A DNA stretch of 64,000 bases from Pyrenopolyporus hunteri (taxonomy: Eukaryota > Ascomycota > Sordariomycetes > Xylariales > Hypoxylaceae). Under the pieces are notes generated by a model, which saw only the letters and a list, made by a program, of their open reading frames with translations, was not told where the DNA came from and did no database searches. This document shows, piece after piece, positions 34,849-47,100 of the stretch. The stretch is from NCBI GenBank assembly GCA_902806595.1, contig CADCXC010000004.1, positions 248,001 through 312,000 on the forward strand. The letters are read 5' to 3'. A program made the translations under genes and the position numbers. How positions within the stretch are numbered: position 1 is the stretch's first letter; each line of letters starts with the position of its first letter.

Positions 34849-37800
34849 GTTATAAGTTCGATTCGCGCGTAAGATCGGTGTTTTAAAAAATCTTTTAAAA
34901 CTTTATTTAATTTTTTAATTATATTTATTATTTATTTTTATTATATCGATTTTACGTTTAACGAACCGTTAAATTTTACGAGCATTATAAATAAAAATAT
35001 TTTAGTAGATATTTATATTAAAAGTATTATTAAATTTATAAGCCGTATAAATTATATAATATAATTAAAGTAACTTTAATATACTTATAATATATTTAAT
35101 ATTTAAAAATTAATCGACTTTATTAATAAAAATTTTAACCGATTAAAAATTAAGTTTATTAAAAACGAAGAAATTTAATATATTCGATATTTAATATAAA
35201 AAGTAAGTTACTTTAATTAATTTAAAAAAATTTATAATTAAAAGTATATCGAATAAATAAAAAAAGGTAAAAAAAGAGTTAAATTAAAGTTTAAGAAATT
35301 TATTAAAAAAAAGTTTAAATAAAAGTACGAAAATTACGTAGATTAATTTAAAAAAAACGTTAAAAAAGTTAAAATGTTACGTATTAAACTTTAAATTACA
35401 TACGAATAAATTATTAAAACGATTATATTTAATATAATCGATAATTATTAATTTAAGTGTTTAAAATTAGGGGATATATTTATTATTACGTTCGTAAACG
35501 TCATTTATAAATATAATATTTTTATTCGTTTAATATTTATTTCGAATTTTTGTTATAAATATCGCACGATTTTCGAATAAATAAAAATTAATATTATTAA
35601 TCCTTCGAAATAATATTCGAAGTAAAAAAATTTAACCGTTCGTATAAAAGTTTAAAAAATCCCCGAAATTAAAAAAATTAACGTAATAAAGGATTTTTTT
35701 AACATAGTTAAAATTCGTATAATTAAAAAATAAATAAATCGATAATTCGAAAAATTCGTTTAAAATAAAATCGAAAAACTCCCGTTTTTTACGTTCGAAA
35801 AAATCGATATACGTTTTAATATTATATTTAACAAATTAAAGTAAAATAATTAAAAACGTAACATCGATACTTATATTACATTCGACGAATAGTTATACGA
35901 TATTAAAAGATTAAATTAAAAAAAATATATAATAAATAAGAAAAATCGCTTATAAGGTAAATTTTTTAAATTTAAAAGGTTTAATTATTCGTATAAAAAA
36001 GATTTATTTTATAAATACCCTTAAAAGTCCCGCGCATATAAAATCTTTTAATATGTTATAACTAAATTTTCGAACCGAAAAATTAAAGTTATTAATAACG
36101 AAAAATACGAAAATATTCGAAATCGTTTTAAGTTTATATATTAAGTTAACTTTTAAATATAAATCGAAAAAAAAAGTTAAAAAATGAAATTTTATAATAA
36201 AAATTATCGTTACGTTAAAAAAGAAAATATAAACGGCGATTTATTTAATTCGATAATCGTAATTATAATTTTATTAAAGTTAATAAAATAAATAAATTAT
36301 TTAAATAAAGTTTTTTTTATTATAAAATATTTACGTTACTTTTTAATCGAAAATATCGTATTAAATAATTATAAAATTATTTATTTAATTAATAACCGTT
36401 TTTTATTTTTACTTAAATTTTATAAAAATTTATCGAAAAAAGATTAAATTAAAATAAATATTTCGAATTTTTTTATTATTAATAAGGGAAAATAAATTAT
36501 TAAAAACACTTTAAAACGTAAAAATAAATTTATTATTACGTTAAAATTTATTAACGTAATATACGTTTTTAAATTTTACATTAATTTAATTTTCATTATT
36601 AAATTAAAATAGGTTATCGATATTTAATTATACGGATACGACGATACGTTTAAATTTAATAACATCGAAAAAAATTATATTATATAATAATTAAAAATAA
36701 AATTTAATTTTATTTTTCTTTAAATATAAACCCTTTTTTATTTATTTTCGAATGTTTTAAATAATCGATACGATTTTACCGTTAAATTTATTACGAAATA
36801 TAATAGGGATAATAATATTACTTTTAATAAAAAGATATAATAAAATTAAGTGATTTATTAAAGATAAATTTTTATTTAAAAAAGATATAAAATTTCTTTA
36901 ACATTTATAATTTAACCACTTAAAATTAAAAATGTTAAAGGTTTTAATATATTAAATAAAAAACGTAAAAATTAAAAAAATAAAATAATAAAAGTACGAA
37001 AAATGCGTTATTACGTATATTAAATAAATAATTTTACGACGTTTTTTAAAATATCGTTTTTCCCGATTTTTTTAATAAGTATTATAAGATTTATTTAATT
37101 TTTCGAAAAATTATAATGGATTAATATATTTTTTAGTAATTAAAAACGAATATAATAATATATTTTATATTTTTATATTTTTATAAAAAATATAAAACGA
37201 AATAATTTTTACGATTTAAAATTTTAAAAGTTAAATACGATATTAATATAAATTTATTATTAATAAAATACGATTAAACGGTAAAACGGTAATGTATAAT
37301 TAAAAGGGGTATATATAATTCGAAATATAGGTTAAAAATTAAAGTATCGATTTCGAAACGTTATTATTAAATATTAAAAAATTAATAAAATTAATTAAAC
37401 GAATTAAGTAAAAATTAATAATTAAATCGATTAAAATAAAATTAAAAACGAATTTTTTAAAAAAATTATAATCGAAAAATATTAAAACGATTATATATTT
37501 ATATAATATAAATTTTAATTTTAATAACGATTTAATTAATTTTATTTAAAAGTTCGAAAATTAATTTCGTTATTATTTTAAATGGTATATTTTATAAATT
37601 ATAAAGGAAATTATTAATAACTTACGATTTAATTGAAACGGTTTATACGTTTACGGGTGTAAAATTTATTTATTAAATAAAAAAAAATCGAAAAACGATG
37701 ACTTAAAAATAAATAAACGAATATATAAAATAAAAGAAAAAACGTACGTAAAGTATTTAATAAATTATAAAATTTTAAATTTATATTACGTGTAAATTTT

Positions 37801-39219
37801 TTTTCGTTATAAAATAATTTTTATTAAAAATGTTTAATTTAATAAAAAATAATTTTATAATAAAGATTAAAAATATTAATTTATATTAATTAACGAAAAA
37901 GAGTTAAAAAATTTAATAATATTAAATTTATATATCGAAGTTATTAAAAAATTATATATCGTTTTAAATTTATAAAACGATTTCGAGTTAATAAAATATA
38001 TTTTTAAGGTTATTTTTTATATAAATATAAAAGGTAATTTGCGGTTTAAAATTGATTAAATAAACGATTTTTCGAATAATTCGACTACGAAAGTAGATAT
38101 ATTTAGGGTTAAAAAAATCGAAAACGTATAAAAAAATGTAATTAATATATCGATAAAAAGTTTTATATTAATTAAAAATAATGTAGCGGTGATTAAATCG
38201 TTCGACGATTAACTTTAAAATAAATTATATAAATTTTTAATTCCTCGTAAAATATCGAAATTTAAAATAAAAATTATTAATATAAAGGGTATTTAAAAAA
38301 ATATTATAACTACCGACGAAAATTCGATAAAAATTAACTAAAAAATCGACCTTAAAATTATTAAATCGTTCGATAATTCGAATTTTCCTCGAAAAACGTT
38401 AAAAACCGGAAATATAAAAAGTAGTATAAACTCGAAAAAATATTAAATAAGTGATAAATTAAAACGTAAAAAATGCCGGCCATATATTAAAAAAGTTTAT
38501 TTTTTAACGAGTAGAAAAAACCGAAAATAAAAGGGTAAAAAACTTAATAATTAAAATAATAAAATTTTCGGGAATAGTATCGTTTTTATTATAACGTTTT
38601 ATAAAAAAAATTTAATTATTTTATTTAATAATCGTTATTAATCGAGTTTTTTTAATACTTTTATATTTAATTAATAAAAGGTTATATAAAAAAACAACCG
38701 AAAACATCGAATGTTATATATAATAATCGTAATAACATTTAATTAAAATAACTTTATATAAATTAAAGTAATTTTTAATAAATTACGTATTCATCGAAAA
38801 AATTTTTTAAAATTAATATCGAAAAAATAATTCGATTTAAATAAATATTTATTAAGAAATCGTTTCGTTAAAAACGTAAAAAAAAAAATCGTTAAGATTA
38901 ATTCGATATAAATTAAATCGTTTTTTATAAAATAAATTTTCGCATATAAATTCGATTAAAATAAGTATTTAAAAACTTATAAATTATAATTAATCGTTTA
39001 AAATAATCGTTAAAATACGACGTTTTAAAATATATATATTATTATATTTATTATAAAATTATTTAAGATTATAATAATTATAATTATATAATTCGATTTA
39101 AAAATCGATTAATTCGATATTAAAAATACGTTTTTAAATATGGAAAAAAAAAATGTAAATTTATAGTTATAAAGTTTTTCGATAAGTTTAAATAATTAAA
39201 GAAATGCGTTTTACTTTAT

Positions 39220-39390
39220 AAAGCTTTATACGGGTTAAAAAATTTACTTTTATTATAATATAAAAAGGTTAAAAAAATTTTAAAAAATTAAAAATTCGAA
39301 TTATCTTTAAAAAAATCGTATCTTTTTTATATATATAATTATTAAATTTACGTATTAATATATATAAATAATATATTATTAATATATTAT
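39220..39390 (+). pseudogene. Reverse-transcriptase remnant in copia copy 1
   Basis: KALYGLK reads directly at 39220-39240. About 130 bases later a Tyr-Val-Asp-Asp box remnant appears with both Asp codons as AAT, the product of G-to-A change. The same pair recurs in copy 2 near 61810 and 61945-61975. Confidence 0.75.
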
Positions 39391-40339
39391 TATATTAATA
39401 AATACGAAGTTTAAAAAATTATAAACAATATAAAAATAGTTTAAAAAATTAAAAAATTAAATTTTATAAAATAATATTTAAAAATTAAAATAATTAAAAA
39501 TCGAATTAAAAAAACGATTATATTATTTTATAATTTTTATATCGAAAAAATCGTATAACGATTTAATTTTATCGAAAATAATTAAATATCGATAACATTA
39601 CTTTTAATTAATAAGTTTTTAAAGTATAAGGGTATTATTATAATAAATGTAATAAAAAATTATTAAAAATACGTTAAATTAATATTTTATACGGCGATTA
39701 TAATAAAATCGAATATTACGTTCGTAATAATTAAACTTTCGACGTTTTTAATAAATTTTAAATTTGAATATTTTAAAATAATAAATTAAATGATTAAGTA
39801 TTTATATATTACGCGTTATTTAAATATTAAATACGAGGGTAAAAATATCGAGTCGTAAATTTTATAAATCGTAAAAAACGCGTCGTATATTAACGATGTA
39901 AAAATTAAAAAATCGGTTTAAAGGTATATAATATATCTATTTAACGGTTCGATAATATAAAAATTAATTCGTTAAATTATTATAACGACTTTAATAATCG
40001 AAATTAAATTATTTATTTTATTCGAATTAACGAAAAAAATTATAATTACGAAACGTTTATTTAAAAATATAAAATTCGATTTAAAAAAAGATTAAAAAAT
40101 TTATAATAATAATTAATAAACGATTAAATTAATAATAAAAAAAAATTAAAAGATTATTATTAAACTAAAATACGTGGATATTTATAATATATAATTACAA
40201 TAAAAATATAAAATTAATTTTTTTCGAGTGATTTATTTATTTATCGATTAAATATCGATAAATAAATTTATTAAAAATTTATTAAAATAAATTTTCGAAT
40301 ATTTTAAATCATTATTTAATTTATAAAATATTTACGATT

Positions 40340-41807
40340 TATTAAATTAAAAATAAAAGAAATAAAAAATAATATTTTTAATTAAATAAAATTAATTTTT
40401 AATAAAATATATTACGATTATTTTAATTATAATATATTTATATTATATTATTAAAATAACTATTCGTAACGTTTAATTAATTAACTTTTAAACCCTTATA
40501 TTAATAGTTTATCGTAAAAAATTTATTTCGATAAAATATTATAAAATCGAAAAAATTTATTAAAAAAAACATATTTAATTAATTTATTTAATACGGCGTA
40601 CATCCGATTAAATAATTTTAACGAATTTACTTTAAAGCGAAAATTTTTTCGTAATATAACTAAAAAACGATAAATAAAAGTTTTACTTTTATTATTAATA
40701 ATAAAATAAATAAATTAATTATTCGACTTAAACTTTTTATCTACAATTTTAAAAAACGTACGCATCGTAATAATATAACGCGCGATATTTTAAAAAAAAA
40801 AATTAACAAATTAACGCAATACATATATAAAAAACGACAAATTTACTTTTTAATTTTTAAAAATTCGAATTTAAATTAATCGACGAATTATTAAAATAAC
40901 CTTTAATAATTTATCGATTAATAATTAATAAATAATAAAAAACTACAAAAAAAAATCATTTATATAAAAATACATAAATACCCGTTTATATATAATTAAT
41001 AACGCGATTTATAACTAACCGTTTTATAATATTTTCTAATAAAACGACCGGTTAAAATATTACATACGCACTTAAAATAAAGTATTTTACGTAAAATAAT
41101 AACATTTAATCGAATTCGTTACTTTTTATCGATTTTAAAAATATTTTTATAACCACTTTTAATTTTATTTAAAAAAATAACGCGTTACGAAATAATAAAT
41201 AAATCGGTAATTATTTTATTTATCCCATTCGTAAATAAAATATTTTAATTAAAATTACCGTAAATATCGAAATTAAAAAAACTTATAAAAAGAAAATTTA
41301 ATTATTAAAACGTCGAAAATATCGAATTAAAAATTACCGTATCATTAATAAAAATAATTACTTTAATAAAAAAAATATTCGCGATAAAAAAGTTAAACGT
41401 AATAATATAACCGATATTAATATTATTTTAATCGAATTAAACTTTTAATTATAATAAATTAATATAAATACGTTTAACTTCGTATATATTAACGATATAA
41501 ATAATAATTAAAATTTTACATTTAAATATATAACTTATAATAAATTTATAACGACACGTTAATAAAAATTACCACAATATAAAATAACATTTAAAAAAAA
41601 ATCTTATATACGATTAAATAATAATATTAACGTCGAAAAATTTAAAAATTATATTTTAAAACAAATTAAAAAATTATAGATAAAAATTTTTAATAATATA
41701 ATAAAAAAAATAAAAAAAAAATTAATATATGTTTTTAAGAAAATTTAAAAAATAAAAAAATAAAAAAAACGATTATTTATATAAACGATCGCATATTTTA
41801 TTATTTA
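40340..41807. repeat. Extra region between pol and 3' LTR of the copia element
   Basis: Most copia elements have their 3' LTR shortly after RNase H. Here about 1.5 kb intervenes before the nested solo LTR, and a further ~300 bases follow it. The region is present in copy 2 (about 63000-64000), so it belongs to the element. Its function is unknown; minus-strand coding is possible but RIP prevents a clear reading. Confidence 0.5.
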
Positions 41808-41812
41808 AAATT

Positions 41813-42073
41813 TATTACGAAGTGTAGGCGATTAAAGCATTAAGGGTTAGGTAATGTATGCGTATTAAAGGTACATATCCCTAAGCTCCATACTAACCTA
41901 CGGCTCCACGTATTACTTAATTAATAACGTTTATAAAAGGGGAGCTTTCTTCTATAAATAAATGAAGACTTCGTATGCCTTTCTATAATACACTTTTCTT
42001 ATACACCCCTAAAAAATTACTCGTACCGTTTCTACTTTAATTCCCTAAAAACTAAACACCATATAACGTAAGA
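41813..42073 (+). mobile_element. Nested solo LTR C inside copia copy 1
   Basis: A 261-bp LTR flanked by the perfect 5-bp duplication AAATT (41808-41812 and 42074-42078). It lies 310 bases before the true 3' LTR. It retains many C and G residues, for example CTCCATACTAACC and AAAGGGGAGC, in contrast to LTRs B, D and E. It must have inserted after the host element and lost its internal region before heavy RIP. Confidence 0.85.
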
Positions 42074-42383
42074 AAATTTTTTTAAATAAATATTCGAAAA
42101 ATCGTAAAAATATTTACAATGTTTTTTAAATTATTAAAAAAATTTTTAAAGTTTTTAAAAAACATTAATAATTAATTAAATACAACGATTTAATTAATTA
42201 AAATAATAATAAATTATATCGTTAAAATAATATATACGACTTATAAAATATATATTTTATTAAATAAAATTTTTTTATCATATTTATCGAAAAAATTATA
42301 TATTAAAAAATAGGTAAAAATATAAAAAAAATAAAATAATAAATAAAAATATATTTTATTAACACGACGTTATTAAAAAAATA

Positions 42384-42645
42384 TATTACGAAACGTAGAC
42401 GATTAAAACATTAAAAATTAAATTATATATACGCATTAAAAATATATATTTTTAAATTTTATACTAATTTATAATTTTATATATTATTTAATTAATAACG
42501 CTTATAAAAAAAAAAACTTTTTTTTATAAATAAATAAAAACTTCGTATGTTTTTTTATAATATACTTTTTTTATATATTTTTAAAAAATCACTCGTATCG
42601 TTTTTATTTTAATTCTTTAAAAATTAAACATTATATAACGTAAAA
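42384..42645 (+). repeat. 3' LTR (D) of copia copy 1
   Basis: 262 bp, starting TATTACGAAA (TG changed to TA by G-to-A mutation) and ending CGTAAAA, directly followed by AATAT, the match of the duplication before the 5' LTR. The inverted-arm sequence resumes immediately afterwards. Confidence 0.85.
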
Positions 42646-44102
42646 AATATCGTTTTATTAATTTTTAATAAATATAAATACGAAAATCGATTTAATTAAT
42701 AAAAGTTATAAAACCATTTAAAAAAAAATTCGTAATTTTCGATATAATAATTTTTTTTTTAATACGACGTTTAATAAAACCGCCGATATTATATATAAAT
42801 TATTTAATAACGATTCGAAAAATCTATAAATATTTTTCGATAATAAAAATTAAAATTATTTTTTTCGTATAAAATTAAAAATATATCATTAATTATATTT
42901 TTATAATTTAATATAAATTAAAATAATAAAATATTAATTAATTATAATAATTTAAAAAAACGCGATTATTTTTTATAAAATAAAAATAAAAAAAATAAAT
43001 ATATTAAACATTTAAAATTTCGATTAATTACGTAAATTACTTTAATTACTTTAAAAATTAAACGAAATTAACAACGAAAATTTAAATATTAATTATTAAA
43101 AAAATTATATCATAAAAAATTACGATAAAAAAAATAATAAAATATAAAATATAAACGATAAATTATTAAAAATAATAAAAAATAAATACGTATATTATAA
43201 AAATAATTTATAACGTCGTCGAAACGATATTAATAATAATTTCATCGATATAATAAATATTATCGAATTCGAATTTTCGTATTTAATTAATTAATTAAAC
43301 GTTTAAAAAACGAAAAATTATAATCGTTACTACATCGTAATATATATATATATCGATATAAATACCTTTAAATAAATTATATTTTTTTCGATTCGATATA
43401 TAAATATTTTTTACATTAATATATTAAACCATTTCTATTTTACTTTTATTAACTCGTCGTTATTTTATTTTAATAATTCGCGTAATAATAAAAAATTTAA
43501 TAAAAATTCGATAACGTTAATATTATTTTTATTTATATAAATACTTTTTTACATTAACGCGATTTTTAAAACCGATCGTAATTAACGTAGTAAAATTTAA
43601 AAATTATTTAAAATAAAACCTTTAAAATTTTTTTAAAATTTTTTTAAAATTTCTTTAATTATACAAATATATAATTTACTTTTATTCGTTAATTTTAAAT
43701 TTATTAACGTAAATAAAATTTACATTATTTTTTATTAAAAAGTAACGATTTACGAATTTATTTTTTTTTATCGTATTGTTATATAATTAAAATATTTATT
43801 AAAAAAAATAAAAATAATTATAAAATTAAAAATATATTTAATTAAAACTTTAAATTTATTTATATTTTTTTATTCGATAAAATTAAATTCCATTTTTTAA
43901 ATTTACGTTTAAATCGAACTTTTAACTTTTTACGACATAATAAATATTATAAATTTAAAAAAATTTAATATAATAAAACGATATTTTAATATAAATAAAA
44001 AAATATCGTATAAAAAAAAATATTATTATTACGTATATTATTACGATAAAAATCCTTCGTATTATTGTAATAATAATTTTTTTAATTTTATTAATTTATA
44101 TT

Positions 44103-47100
44103 AAGTTAAGGCGGGTATTTTAAAGGTCGTAACACGTGATTATTTTATCGATTAATATATTTTAACTCGAATTTTTTTTAATTTTTCTTATAAATTATAA
44201 TTTAATAAGTTTTTTAATAATAAATTAACTACGTTATATATATATATTTTTTTATTTTTATTATATTTATTTTTTATTAATTAAACGTTATATTTAAATA
44301 ATAAAAACGTAAAAATTTATTTACGGTTTATAAATTTAAATTTTTTTTTATTTTTATTTTAAAATTTTCGTTTTAATTTATTTAACAATTATTATAAGAT
44401 ACGAATTCGTAATTTTAATTTTAAAAGGACCGTTATATATTAATCGCGACGATATAAATTTAAATAAAACGAAATTATAAATAAAAATCTTTTAATAAAA
44501 AATAAATAAAAATATTAAAAACTTTGAAAACTTAAAAAATTATAACGTTTTTTAAATCGGAAATAAAACTATTCGTAACTTTTAATTAAAACTCTTCGAA
44601 ATTTATATATTACTTATTTTTTAATAGTTTATTAATTAATAAAATTTTTTAAAATTAAAATTCGAAAATACGAAATAAAAATTTAAAAACGTTTAAAGAT
44701 TTAAAATATTTAAAAACTCTTTAAAATATTTAAAAATACTTAAAAATTTAAAAACTTAATAACTTATAATTCGAAAGATATAAAAATATATAAATTTAAA
44801 ATTTACGCGTTAAGTTATTCGATCGATTCGAAACATTAAAAAAAATTTACGATATCGATATAAACTTTAATTTAAAAACTTTATTTAATAAATTAAAAAT
44901 CGTTAATAAAATAATTTACGTAATTAACATTAAAAAATATCGAACATCGATAAAAATACGAAACGAATTATATATATTTCGTATTATATTCGTTAAATAT
45001 TTAAAATATTTACGGGAAAATTAATATAAAAATATCGTTTCAAACTTTTTTATTACCTTAAAATAAACCATTATATAAATTATTTAATAAATATTATAAA
45101 CGTTTTTAAAAATTATTTTAATAACGATTTTTATTATCGTTTTAATATTATTATAATACATTAAAATTAAAATAATGAAACGAAAAAATTAATTAAAAAT
45201 CTTAGAAATTTTAAATAATAAATTTTTTATAATCGATTAAAATATATATATCGATATAATTTATAAACCTCGAAAAATATAATTTAAAAAAATTATTTAT
45301 TATCGCTTTTATCGTTTTAAAATATTAAAAATAATTTTTATATAAAATTTAAAAATTTCTACCCGAAAAATAAAAATATTTTTTAAATTTTTACCATAAT
45401 TTCTTTTAATTATTACCTTTAACTTTAAAAAATATATTAAAAATTTCGAATCTTAAAAACTTCGTAACCCTTTAATTAAATTTAATAAATTTATTACACC
45501 TTATAATAAATCTTTTAATAACGATTTTAATAAAAAATTATTTAAAATATATACGTTTAAAACCTTCGAAAAAATAAATTTTAAAAATATATTTTTAATA
45601 ATTAACGACGATAACTTTAATAATAATAAAATTACTTATACTTTAAACGTTAATTACTAAATTAATAATTTTATAAAATTTATTACTACTTTTAAAATAT
45701 TTATTTATTATATATTAACTTTTCCACCGAAATTTAAAAATTACCCTTAATATTAATTTAACGGATATAACGTTATTAAATAAGTAAAAAACTTTAATTA
45801 AATTTTTTTTAAAATATATATATCGAAAAAAAATATCCTTCGAAAATTCCTATATTAAACTAAAACGCACACCTTAAAAAAAATCATAAAATTTATCGTT
45901 AAAAAAGCTACCTTTTAAAAAAACGTTTAAATTAAATTAAAAAAATATTTTAAAACCGACGATTCGAAATAACGTTTATTAATTAGAAAACAATTTAAAA
46001 CTTTCGAATAAAACTCGATTTTTTCGAACCTTCGCTATATAAACACTTTAATTATAAAACATTAAATCTTAATAAAAAAAATTAAATAATAAAAAATTTA
46101 ATAATTAAATAATTTCGCTATTAAATCGAATCGATAAAAAATCGATTATAAATATTATTCGATTTTACTTTAAAATAAATTATAACGATTTAAAAAACAT
46201 AAATTATAATAATTTAATTAAAATTATTAAAAATTAAATTAATAATATTATCGATTTACGTTAAAAATTTATTTAAACGTAATTAATAATATTATTAATT
46301 ATTAATTAAAATATTTATTTTTTTAAACCGTTTTAATTTTAACATTATATTCGAATTTAAAAATATAATTTAAAATTTATTATTATATCGGTTCGAAAAA
46401 TTATTTTAAAACATATCGAATAGTTTAAATTTAAAAATTCGATTATAATAGATTTAGAAAAATGTATAAAAAAATTCGAGATTTTTTATCGTTAATAAAT
46501 TATTAAAAGTTTTAAAAAAAAATATAATTAAATACGATAAATTTTAAAAAAATTCGAATTTTTTAATTAATCGGATTATAACTTTTATAAAAATTAAACG
46601 TACTTTAATATAATATAAGTTTAAAAAAAATAATTTTTTAACTTTAAAATCGAAAAGTTATAATTAATACCTTTTAAACGTTAATTTTTAATTAATACGT
46701 TATTAAATTTTAATAATTATTTGAAATTTAATTTTTTAATTTAATTTAAAAAATATAAATTAAATTAATATTAATTTTATAACGAAAATAAATATAAATT
46801 TAATAAATATTAATTAAAAAATACGTTAAATAATTAAAATATTTTTTATTATAATTAAAATATTTAATAATATTATTTAAATAAAACGAAAAGTTTTAAT
46901 TAATTATAAAATATTAATATTTTAAAGTTAATAATTTAAAAAATTAAAAAACGTAAATTTTTTACGAGATATTTTATTTTAAAATAGTTATACGAAACGT
47001 AATTTATAAAATATAATATAATTAAAAAAATTTATAATTATTTAATAACCGTTAAATATATTAATTCGAACTTTAAATTTTAACTTAAAAAATCGTTTAA

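Larger units (their letters stand above)
34587..42645 (+). mobile_element. Complete but RIP-inactivated Ty1/copia LTR retrotransposon, copy 1
   Basis: Bounded by a 5' LTR (34587-34848) and a 3' LTR (42384-42645) and by the 5-bp duplication AATAT (34582-34586 and 42646-42650). It is about 8.06 kb including a nested solo LTR and its duplication, so about 7.8 kb as inserted. Remnants on the + strand fix class and direction: codons for KALYGLK, a copia-type reverse-transcriptase motif, are readable at 39220-39240; a YVDD-box remnant with its Asp codons changed to Asn follows near 39360-39390; an RNase H remnant lies near 39880-40000. Gag, protease and integrase should occupy about 35100-39000 but are too damaged to delimit. 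Every frame is full of stops. Confidence 0.85.
33339..44102 (-). repeat. Right arm of long inverted repeat, split by a copia insertion
   Basis: The arm is made of 33339-34586 and 42646-44102, the two pieces matching the left arm in reverse complement. The continuity is broken precisely at the target duplication AATAT of the retrotransposon. Without the insertion the arm measures about 2.7 kb. Confidence 0.75.

Noticed and set aside
34849..34885. T-arm-like GTTCGATTC just after the copia 5' LTR
   Set aside because: It is in the sense orientation of a tRNA, not the complement expected of a primer-binding site, and no tRNA fold surrounds it. I left the primer unassigned.
41813..42073. LTR C as the 3' LTR of copia copy 1
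   Set aside because: Its flanks form their own 5-bp duplication AAATT, whereas the duplication of the 5' LTR (AATAT) is matched after LTR D, where the inverted arm also resumes.
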